This document shows, piece by piece, positions 17,010 to 23,668 of a stretch of 27,417 bases of DNA. Each line of letters begins with the position of its first letter. Position 1 is the stretch's first letter. Position numbers and translations under genes: made by a program. The notes beneath the pieces were generated by a model. It was not told the DNA's origin. It searched no databases and saw only the letters and a list, made by a program, of their open reading frames with translations. Origin of the DNA: an uncultured Ilumatobacter sp. (GTDB lineage: Bacteria; Actinomycetota; Acidimicrobiia; Acidimicrobiales; Ilumatobacteraceae); contig CALICC010000147.1 of the NCBI GenBank assembly GCA_938049325.1, forward strand, positions 1-27,417. Reading direction: 5' to 3'.

Positions 17010-18626
17010 GTGTCGAGCCAGGTGAAAGAGCTCGAACTCGGTGACTACGTCAACCTCGTCGGGCGTCGCTGGCGATGGATTGTCGGCACCGTGGTCGTTG
17101 GATTGGCACTCGTGGCCGCGTTCACCTTCACGCGTGACGAGGTGTACCAATCTCGCACCGACCTGATCGTGCTGACTCCGAACAGCACCGGCCAATTCGC
17201 GTTCGAACCCCGGGTCGAAGAACGTCTCGTTCGTAGCTCGCTCGTCGAGCTGCAGCTCATGGCAGGACAGGTGTATCTGCGCGATGCCGAAGCACAACTC
17301 GGTTACGAACCCAACATCACGTTCAACCTGATCGACTCCGCCAACCCGCGCGACCCCAGCGACAGCTCGGTCATCCGGATGACGGCCCGCGAATCCAGCG
17401 CCGCTCGCGCGCAAGCTTCGGCGCAGGCTTTTGCCGACAACTACGTCGCCCGACGAACGGCTGACGACCTCCGCGACATCACCGAAGGTCGTGACCTCGC
17501 CGGACAGCTTCGCACCGATCTCGAAGAGCAGCGGCTCGAGCTGCGCCGACCAATTCTCGAACTCCAAGCCGAGCGTGCGGCGAGCCTCGACCCTGCCGTC
17601 ATCGAAGAACTCACGATCCAGATCGACCGGTTGGAGAATGACTCGCGTGCGTCGGTCCAGGCCATCAGCCAGCAGATCGGTGTCGTCAACGCGAACATCG
17701 TCGAACTCGATCAAGCCATCAACTCACTCGATCGAGGCAACTCCGCGACACGCGTGATCAACGACGCGTTCCTCCCACAGGCTCCGGTGTCGCCGAACGT
17801 GCCACGCAACCTGATGCTCGGCACCGTGGTCGCCCTGCTGCTCGGACTGCTGCTGGCCACCTTGCGCGAGCTGCTCGACACCTCGGCCGGCGACGCCACC
17901 GAACTCGCCACGCTTGCCGACACGCCGATCATCGCGTCGGTGCCTCTGCTCGCTCGCGATCGATCCCAACCCGGCGGTGTGCGCCGCTTCGCAAGCCTCA
18001 CGAACGATCAAGCGAGTCCCTATCGAGTCCTGCTCGACTCCGTGTGGCTGAGCGGCAACGGGACACGTATCAAGACGGTTGCCGTGACGTCGGTGAAGTC
18101 CGGGCTCGGCAGCACGCAGACCGCCGTCAACATGGCACAAGCCGAAGCCCGTCGCGGTGCCGCCGTGTGCCTGGTCGACGCCGATTTCGATGACCCAGAA
18201 CTGCTCGAACGGCTGGGTCTCGACGACTCCGGGCCCGGCCTTGCAGACATTCTGTCCGATCGCTGCACACTCAACGACGCGATCACGCCGACCGACGTCA
18301 CCGAACTCGATGTCCTCGGCGCCGGCCTCGTTGACCAGTGGGCGTCGAACTACCTGCGCTCGAACCGTCTCAGCGAAGTGCTGGGTGCGCTGAGCTCCCG
18401 GTACGAGTTGATCATCGTCGACACGGCGTCGATCTCTGGGCTTGCCGAAGCTCGCACCGTGGCGTCGCAGTGTGACGGCGTCGTCGTCGTGTACGACGAG
18501 GCGGTGTCGAAGCGTGACGACGTCGTCAATGCGGTGGGCGTGTTGCGATCCGCCCACGCTCGCCCATTGGGGCTCGTGTCGAACCGATCGACGGTTCGCC
18601 AACAGATTCACATCGGCGAGAGCTGA
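17010..18626 (+). CDS. Wzz/BY-kinase-like chain-length regulator with degenerate P-loop
   Basis: The start is GTG 17010, with AGGAGG 4 nt upstream; an in-frame ATG at 16860 would overlap the divergent polymerase gene. Of 538 residues, about 1-45 hold the first membrane helix (WRWIVGTVVVGLALVAAFTF). A long helical periplasmic region follows (coiled coil LEEQRLELRRPILELQAERA), then a second helix (LMLGTVVALLLGLLLATLREL) after a Pro-rich APVSPNVPRN motif of the Wzz family. The cytoplasmic half is BY-kinase/ParA-like, with VCLVDADFDDPEL (Walker A') and LIIVDTA (Walker B). Walker A reads VKSGLGSTQT where K-G-G-x-G-K-T/S is expected: the signature Lys remains but the P-loop Lys is Ser. There is no C-terminal tyrosine cluster. 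It likely controls polymer length without kinase activity. Confidence 0.85.
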   Translation: MSSQVKELELGDYVNLVGRRWRWIVGTVVVGLALVAAFTFTRDEVYQSRTDLIVLTPNSTGQFAFEPRVEERLVRSSLVELQLMAGQVYLRDAEAQLGYEPNITFNLIDSANPRDPSDSSVIRMTARESSAARAQASAQAFADNYVARRTADDLRDITEGRDLAGQLRTDLEEQRLELRRPILELQAERAASLDPAVIEELTIQIDRLENDSRASVQAISQQIGVVNANIVELDQAINSLDRGNSATRVINDAFLPQAPVSPNVPRNLMLGTVVALLLGLLLATLRELLDTSAGDATELATLADTPIIASVPLLARDRSQPGGVRRFASLTNDQASPYRVLLDSVWLSGNGTRIKTVAVTSVKSGLGSTQTAVNMAQAEARRGAAVCLVDADFDDPELLERLGLDDSGPGLADILSDRCTLNDAITPTDVTELDVLGAGLVDQWASNYLRSNRLSEVLGALSSRYELIIVDTASISGLAEARTVASQCDGVVVVYDEAVSKRDDVVNAVGVLRSAHARPLGLVSNRSTVRQQIHIGES

Positions 18627-18642
18627 ACCCGAGTCCGATCGA

Positions 18643-20010
18643 TCAGGTCGGAGTGCTGAAGCGAACTCGCAGCGCATCGATGGCGTAGCCATCCATGGCC
18701 AACACTTCGAAGTGACCGAGCTCGGTCTGCGTGCTGTCGCCGACCGCAGGCACTTCGTCGAAGGCGGCGATCACGTACCCCGCAACCGTCTGCCAGTCGC
18801 CCTCGGGCAGCTCGACGCCGGTGCATTCTTCGAACTCGTCACGACGCAGCGTTCCACTGATGCGGAAGCTGCCATCGTCGAGTTGATGACAGTCGCCGAG
18901 GCGCTCGTCAGATTCGTCGTCGAAGTCGCCGATCAGTTCTTCGAGCACGTCTTCGAGCGTCACGACGCCGACGACGATCCCGTGCTCGTCGGTGACCACC
19001 GTGATGTGCTGGCGGTCGGTGCGCATCTCGAGGAGGAGGTCTTCGAGACGATGGTGAATCGGTGTCGCCATGACGCGCCGAGCGATTGCGCCAACCGTCG
19101 TCGACTCCAAGCTGCCGTCGGGCAAGCGGAGCAGATCCTTGGCGTGCACGAAGCCTCGAACGTGGTCGAGATCACCCTCGAACACGATGATCCGGCTTCG
19201 CCCGGTGCGATGAGCTTCGACCGCTGCCTGCTGCGCCGGCGAGTCGGCTGACACCGCGACGATGTCGCGTCGCACCGTCATGGCGTCGGACGCGGTGAGC
19301 CCGGACAACTCCAGCGACCGTGTCAACAATTCGTGCTCGGTCGCAGCAAGACCGCCGTGTCCGGCCGATTCATCGAGCAACAAGAGCAGATCGCCCGCGG
19401 AGTGAGCCATCGCGAGTTCGTCTTGCGGCTCGACACCAACCGCACGGACCACGACGTTGGCGATTCCGTTCATCAACCAGATCACGGGACGGAACACCTT
19501 GACGAACGCTCGGAAGGGGCGAGACAGCTTCAGCGCTGAATCCTCGGGATGCGAGATCGCCCAGGACTTCGGCGCCATCTCGCCGACCACCATATGCAGG
19601 AACACCACGATCGACAGCGCCACGGCGAATCCGATGATGTGCGAGAGCGCCTGGCCGAACAACGCCGTGTCGTGGAGGAATCCGATCTTTCCGAAGAGGC
19701 CTTCGAGAATTGACGCGACGGCAGGTTCGGCCACGAGACCGAGCCCGAGCGAGCACATCGTGATGCCCAGCTGTGCGCCAGCGAGCATCAGAGTGAGCTC
19801 ACGAATGCCGAGCAGCGCTGACTTGGCTCGCTTGCTGCCTTCGGCCGCAAGCTGCTCGATACGCGACCGCCGCGAGGCCAAGAGCGCGAACTCGGCCGCG
19901 ACGAAGAAGCCGTTGAGCGCCAACAAGACCAACGACAGCCCGAGAGCGAAGCCGTTGAATTCGATTCCCGAGGAAGCGTCACCGTCGGATGCGCCGAACA
20001 GAACGATCAT
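18643..20010 (-). CDS. CNNM/CorC-family membrane protein (DUF21, CBS pair, CorC_HlyC), second of a tandem pair
   Basis: This 455-residue protein has the standard order. A DUF21 transmembrane domain comes first (about residues 15-200, NGFFVAAEFALLASRRSRIEQ, AGAQLGITMCSLGLGLVAEP, VVGEMAPKSWAI). Two CBS domains follow (about 225-345, ending VVGVVTLEDVLEELIGDFDDE), then a CorC_HlyC domain (LPEGDWQTVAGYVI). Members are linked to Mg2+/Co2+ efflux or homeostasis. Family markers such as the E in AAEFA and the GE-APK motif are kept. Its ATG overlaps the stop of the upstream paralogue by 4 nt. It converges with the Wzz-like gene with only 16 bp between, so it marks the end of the polysaccharide locus. 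Confidence 0.92.
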   Translation of the reverse strand: MIVLFGASDGDASSGIEFNGFALGLSLVLLALNGFFVAAEFALLASRRSRIEQLAAEGSKRAKSALLGIRELTLMLAGAQLGITMCSLGLGLVAEPAVASILEGLFGKIGFLHDTALFGQALSHIIGFAVALSIVVFLHMVVGEMAPKSWAISHPEDSALKLSRPFRAFVKVFRPVIWLMNGIANVVVRAVGVEPQDELAMAHSAGDLLLLLDESAGHGGLAATEHELLTRSLELSGLTASDAMTVRRDIVAVSADSPAQQAAVEAHRTGRSRIIVFEGDLDHVRGFVHAKDLLRLPDGSLESTTVGAIARRVMATPIHHRLEDLLLEMRTDRQHITVVTDEHGIVVGVVTLEDVLEELIGDFDDESDERLGDCHQLDDGSFRISGTLRRDEFEECTGVELPEGDWQTVAGYVIAAFDEVPAVGDSTQTELGHFEVLAMDGYAIDALRVRFSTPT

Positions 20011-21389
20011 GCTTCGGCCTCTGGCTCATCGGTTTCGTCGTCGTGATGCGCATGGTCGGGTGCGTCGACGCCGTCGTCAATACCGGCATTTGGGTCGATG
20101 CGTAGGCAGACCTCTTCGATCGCGTACCCGTCGACGCGGGTGACCGCGATGAGGACGCCGTCGACCACGACTTCGTCGCCGACCTCTGCGAGCCGTTCGA
20201 GTCGGTCGAGCACGAGTCCGGCGACGGTGTCGTACTCGCCGTCGGGCAGCTTGAATCCGGTGACCCGCACGATTTCGTCAGGCCGTGTGGTCGCGGTGAC
20301 CGTCCAGACGCCCGGTTCGGACTCGACCTGCTCACTGGTTTCGGTCGGGTCGTACTCGTCTTCGATCTCGCCGACCAGTTCTTCGACGACGTCTTCGAGC
20401 GTCACGATGCCGGCGGGCCCGCCGTACTCGTCGATCACGAGCGCCATCTCGGTGCTGTGTCGGCGCAGTTCGCTCAACACAACGCTCAGACTGGCGGACT
20501 CGGGAACGGCGATCACTTCGTGCATGAGCGAATCGACGCGCGTCGACGGGTAGTCGGTACGGGCCACGCCGAGCAGATCTTTGGCATGCACGATTCCGTG
20601 CACCTTGCCGTCGTGATCCACCACGGGGAACCGTGAGCGCCTCGACGCCATCGCGTCGCGAAGGTCCGAGGCCGTCTGGTCGCCGTTGATCGTGACGACC
20701 TTGTTCCACGCAACCATTGCGTCGGACGCCTCAAGATCGACGAAGTCGATGGCGCGTTCCAACAAGCCCGCCTGAGACGACGTGAGATGACCCGACTCGG
20801 CAGAGGAGTCGAAGATGAGGTCGAGTTCTTCAGTCGAGACCCCTCCGTGGAGTTCTTCGACCGGTTCGATCCCGATGGCTCTGAGCAGGCGGTTTGCCGC
20901 GCCATCGAAGAGCCTGATCAGTGGACCTGCGATCCGCAAGAACAGCAGCGTCGAGCCCGCAACCGCCCTGGCGACCGGCTCGGGCTTGGCGATCGCGAGG
21001 TTCTTGGGGGCGAGTTCGCCGAACACCATCTGGGCGATCGTCGCCAAGACGAACGCGATGCCCAGCGAGACACCGAAGCTGGCGTTCTCAGACACGCCGA
21101 CGGCTTCGAGGACCGGCTCGATCGCACCGCCGATCGCAGGGCGGGCCACGAAGCCGAGAACGAGTGAGGTCACGGTGATGCCGAGCTGAGCGCCCGACAG
21201 CATGAAGCTCAGTCGCTTGTGCACCTCGAGCGCACGGACCGACTTCTTGTCGCCCTGCTCGGCTCCCTCGGCGATCTTCTGGCGCCGCGACGCCACATAG
21301 GCGAACTCCGCTGCCACGAAATAGCCGTTGGCGGCGATGAGCACGACAACAGCGGCGAGCCCGAGCGCGGTCCAGAGTCCGTCCGACAT
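20007..21389 (-). CDS. CNNM/CorC-family membrane protein (DUF21, CBS pair, CorC_HlyC), first of a tandem pair
   Basis: This 460-residue paralogue of the next gene has DUF21 helices (NGYFVAAEFAYVASRRQKI, SGAQLGITVTSLVLGFVARP, MVFGELAPKNLAI). Two CBS repeats end at AGIVTLEDVVEELVGEIEDEYD, and the CorC_HlyC domain carries LPDGEYDTVAGLVLDRLERL. An acidic, His-rich tail follows (DDGVDAPDHAHHDDETDEPE), which could bind divalent metal; the second gene lacks it. The ATG at 21389 has no obvious ribosome site. The two genes overlap by ATGA and probably form a heteromeric transporter or regulator of Mg2+ or a related ion (inference). Confidence 0.92.
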   Translation of the reverse strand: MSDGLWTALGLAAVVVLIAANGYFVAAEFAYVASRRQKIAEGAEQGDKKSVRALEVHKRLSFMLSGAQLGITVTSLVLGFVARPAIGGAIEPVLEAVGVSENASFGVSLGIAFVLATIAQMVFGELAPKNLAIAKPEPVARAVAGSTLLFLRIAGPLIRLFDGAANRLLRAIGIEPVEELHGGVSTEELDLIFDSSAESGHLTSSQAGLLERAIDFVDLEASDAMVAWNKVVTINGDQTASDLRDAMASRRSRFPVVDHDGKVHGIVHAKDLLGVARTDYPSTRVDSLMHEVIAVPESASLSVVLSELRRHSTEMALVIDEYGGPAGIVTLEDVVEELVGEIEDEYDPTETSEQVESEPGVWTVTATTRPDEIVRVTGFKLPDGEYDTVAGLVLDRLERLAEVGDEVVVDGVLIAVTRVDGYAIEEVCLRIDPNAGIDDGVDAPDHAHHDDETDEPEAEA

Positions 21390-21463
21390 CGAGGTCAGCT
21401 ACAACTCGGCGGGTGATGGACAGCACGCAGGGTGCGGCACATCGAGAGGGGATCGTCGGCAGA

Positions 21464-21473
21464 CATGTACATG
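21464..21473. promoter_or_regulatory. Perfect palindrome CATGTACATG in a divergent intergenic region
   Basis: A ten-base perfect palindrome sits in the 143-bp gap between the divergent CNNM operon and the sulfatase. It could be an operator, but one short palindrome is weak evidence and no second copy was seen. Confidence 0.2.
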
Positions 21474-21532
21474 CGTGATGTTATCCACCCGGCGGGTCGC
21501 TGGTGCGACCTTACCTATGCCACCATCAATCG

Positions 21533-23092
21533 ATGACCGATTCGACGACGGCTGAATCCTCCCAAAAGCAAAGCTCGACTCCACGTAACGCGGTCGTGAT
21601 CTTGCTCGACAGCCTGAACCGGCACATGTTGGGTGCATACGGCGGCGACGAGTTCGACACGCCGAATCTCGATCGCATCGCGGCGCGTTCCGCCCGTTTC
21701 ACGAACCATCAGACAGGAGCCCTGCCGTGCATGCCCGCCCGCCACGACCTGCTGTGCGGCACGCTCGACTTCTTGTGGCGGCCATGGGGTTCGGTCGAGC
21801 TCTGGGACACGCCGATCACTCGACTGGTGCGGGAGCAGGGCGTCACGACCATGCTCGTCTCCGACCACCCGCACCTGTTCGAGACCGGGGGCGAGAACTA
21901 CCACACCGAATTCAGCGGCTGGGAGTACGTGCGGGGTCACGAAGGCGATCCGTGGCGCACCGCTGCCGACGCTTCATGGGTCGGCACGCCCGCGCTCCCC
22001 GCACAGGCCGCGCCGATGGAACGCGGGTACGACCTCAGCCGCACGTGGTTTCGGTCCGAGTCCGACTTTCCCGGCCCCCAGACCATGCAGGCCGCCGCGA
22101 GTTGGCTCGAACAGCAGTCACCTTCCGCCGACCGCTTCCTGCTCGTCGTCGACGAATTCGATCCACACGAACCGTTCGACGTACCCGAACCGTGGGCGGG
22201 CCGATATGACCCGGACTGGGAAGACCCGCTCATCATCTGGCCGCCCTACTCGACCGCGGCGATCGCGTCCGGGGCGATCGACGAGCGAACCGCCCGCCAC
22301 ATTCGGGCCAACTACGGCGCCAAGCTCACGTTCATCGACCACTGGCTGGGTCGCATCCTCGACCGCTTCGACGAACAGGGGCTCTGGGACGACACGGCAC
22401 TCATCATCTGCACCGACCACGGCCACTACCTGGGCGAGCGCGACATGTTCGGCAAACCGGGGGCACCGATCTACCGGCCACTCGGCCATATCCCGCTGCT
22501 CGTGTCATGGCCCGGGCGAGACGCCGGCGACGTCGACGCACTGACAACGACGGTCGACCTGTTCTCCACCCTGTGCGACATCTTCGGCGTCGAGGAACCG
22601 GCGGGCACGCATGGATCCTCGCTCGTGCCACTGCTCGACGGATCCGCGTCGTCGATTCGTGATTGGGCGATCACGGGATATTGGGGCAGAGAGGTGACGA
22701 TCACCGACGGGACACATCGCTACACACGCGCGCCGGTCGCCGGCAACCGTCCGCTGTCGATGTGGTCGAATCGGTGGTCGACGATGCCGATTCATTCGAT
22801 GCCGAACTTGCGCCTGCCGGTTCCGGACGGCCGCGCCACGCTCGACACGATGCCCCACAGCACGATCCCGACCATTCGCCAGCCTTTCGAGGTCGATGAC
22901 CCGGTGCCGTTCTGGGCGTTTCGCCCGAACGACGACTCGACGCACGAGCTGTATGACGTGTCGATCGATCCCGAAGAGACCGAGAACCGGGTCGGCGGGA
23001 GCGACGAGCGGATCATGGCCGAGATGCTCGCGACCGCGTTCGACGAACTCGACGCACCGACCGACCAGCGCGAACGCCTTGCGCTGACCTGA
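21533..23092 (+). CDS. Type I (formylglycine) sulfatase, probably cytoplasmic
   Basis: This 519-residue sulfatase opens with NAVVILLDSLNRHMLGAYGG and TPNLDRIAARSARFTNHQTG. It carries the C-x-P-x-R signature as PCMPAR, with the Cys (residue 66, codon 21728-21730) that would be oxidised to formylglycine. Later metal and substrate positions are DEFDPHEPF, IICTDHGHYLGERDMFGKPG and the C-terminal DPEETENRVG. No signal peptide is seen, so it should act inside the cell. The ATG at 21533 was preferred to an in-frame GTG at 21503 because the added residues are not family-like. It diverges from the CNNM pair and is followed 20 bp on by the glutathione peroxidase. Substrate is unknown; recycling of sulfated glycan from this locus is one possibility. 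Confidence 0.92.
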   Translation: MTDSTTAESSQKQSSTPRNAVVILLDSLNRHMLGAYGGDEFDTPNLDRIAARSARFTNHQTGALPCMPARHDLLCGTLDFLWRPWGSVELWDTPITRLVREQGVTTMLVSDHPHLFETGGENYHTEFSGWEYVRGHEGDPWRTAADASWVGTPALPAQAAPMERGYDLSRTWFRSESDFPGPQTMQAAASWLEQQSPSADRFLLVVDEFDPHEPFDVPEPWAGRYDPDWEDPLIIWPPYSTAAIASGAIDERTARHIRANYGAKLTFIDHWLGRILDRFDEQGLWDDTALIICTDHGHYLGERDMFGKPGAPIYRPLGHIPLLVSWPGRDAGDVDALTTTVDLFSTLCDIFGVEEPAGTHGSSLVPLLDGSASSIRDWAITGYWGREVTITDGTHRYTRAPVAGNRPLSMWSNRWSTMPIHSMPNLRLPVPDGRATLDTMPHSTIPTIRQPFEVDDPVPFWAFRPNDDSTHELYDVSIDPEETENRVGGSDERIMAEMLATAFDELDAPTDQRERLALT

Positions 23093-23099
23093 TCGGCGC

Positions 23100-23105
23100 T
23101 ACGGT
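23100..23105 (+). promoter_or_regulatory. Candidate -10 box for the glutathione peroxidase gene
   Basis: TACGGT (TANNNT form) ends 7 nt before the ATG at 23113, with no good ribosome site, consistent with a leaderless transcript. Co-transcription with the sulfatase (20-bp gap) is equally possible. Confidence 0.28.
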
Positions 23106-23112
23106 CAGAGCC

Positions 23113-23583
23113 ATGAGTTTCCACGACATCACAATGACCTCGATCACGGGTGACCAAGTCGACTTCAGCGACTTCGAGGGCAAGCTCGCCCTGGTGGTCA
23201 ACGTTGCCAGTCGTTGAGGCCTCACGCCTCAGTACGCAGGTCTGCGTACGCTCCACAACGACAATGACGACCTCGTCGTCCTCGGCATTCCGTGCAACCA
23301 GTTCGCTGGCCAAGAGCCTGGCTCCGACGCCGAGATCCTGGAATTCGTCACGTCTGAGTTCGAGGTCGACTTCCCGATGTTCTCGAAGGTCGACGTGAAC
23401 GGCGACGACGAGGCGCCGCTGTACACGTTGCTCAAGGCAGCGCAACCGGGCGAGGGCGAGACGCCCGACATCACCTGGAACTTCGAGAAGTTCTTGGTCG
23501 ATGGTGCGGGCAATGTCGTGAAGCGATACCCGCCGCCGACGACGCCTGAAGAGGTCGGCGCCGACCTCGCATCGTTCCGCTGA
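23113..23583 (+). CDS. Glutathione peroxidase, selenoprotein (Sec at in-frame TGA 23215-23217)
   Basis: Read through one in-frame TGA, the frame gives a full 156-residue glutathione peroxidase, the usual length. Before the TGA it reads LALVVNVASR and after it GLTPQY, so the TGA is codon 35, exactly the catalytic Cys/Sec of the family motif NVAS-x-(C/U)-GLTPQY. The rest of the site is intact: GIPCNQFAGQEPG (Gln) and ITWNFEKFLVD (Trp, Asn). A SECIS-like hairpin begins 15 nt after the TGA. The enzyme would reduce hydroperoxides using thioredoxin or another thiol. Standard callers would stop at residue 34 or start again at 23377. A nonsense mutation is the alternative, but it would have to fall by chance on the catalytic codon beside a SECIS. 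The selA/B/C/D genes needed are not in the window. Confidence 0.9.
23215..23249 (+). promoter_or_regulatory. Bacterial SECIS element following the Sec UGA
   Basis: GTACGCA (23232-23238) pairs perfectly with TGCGTAC (23243-23249) around the loop GGTC. The loop begins 22 nt after the TGA, inside the 16-37 nt range known for bacterial SECIS. The ten-base core GCAGGTCTGC (23236-23245) equals the SelB-binding core of E. coli fdhF as I recall it. The hairpin lies within the coding sequence, so its bases are also read as YAGLR. Confidence 0.85.
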
Positions 23584-23590
23584 CCACGCT

Positions 23591-23636
23591 CGAACCTGGT
23601 TCGGCCTGCTTTCGAGCAGCAGTCGGACCAGGTTCG
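23591..23636. terminator. Bidirectional hairpin terminator between glutathione peroxidase and coaE
   Basis: CGAACCTGGT (23591-23600) is perfectly complementary to ACCAGGTTCG (23627-23636). Nested inside is CTGCT-TTCG-AGCAG (23606-23619) with a stable TTCG tetraloop. It lies 8 bp after the peroxidase stop and before the stop of the convergent coaE gene. U-tracts are poor, as is common in high-GC genomes. Confidence 0.68.
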
Positions 23637-23668
23637 TTCGCGTCTCGGCCCGCGATCTCGACGATTCG

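Noticed and set aside
23113..23583. Glutathione peroxidase as a pseudogene with a nonsense mutation
   Set aside because: The stop falls exactly on the catalytic Sec/Cys codon, the remaining frame is intact, and a SECIS hairpin follows at the right distance; chance damage would not give this set.
23591..23636. Inverted repeat as insertion-sequence end
   Set aside because: It is a single hairpin with a tetraloop located between convergent stops; no transposase or target duplication is present.
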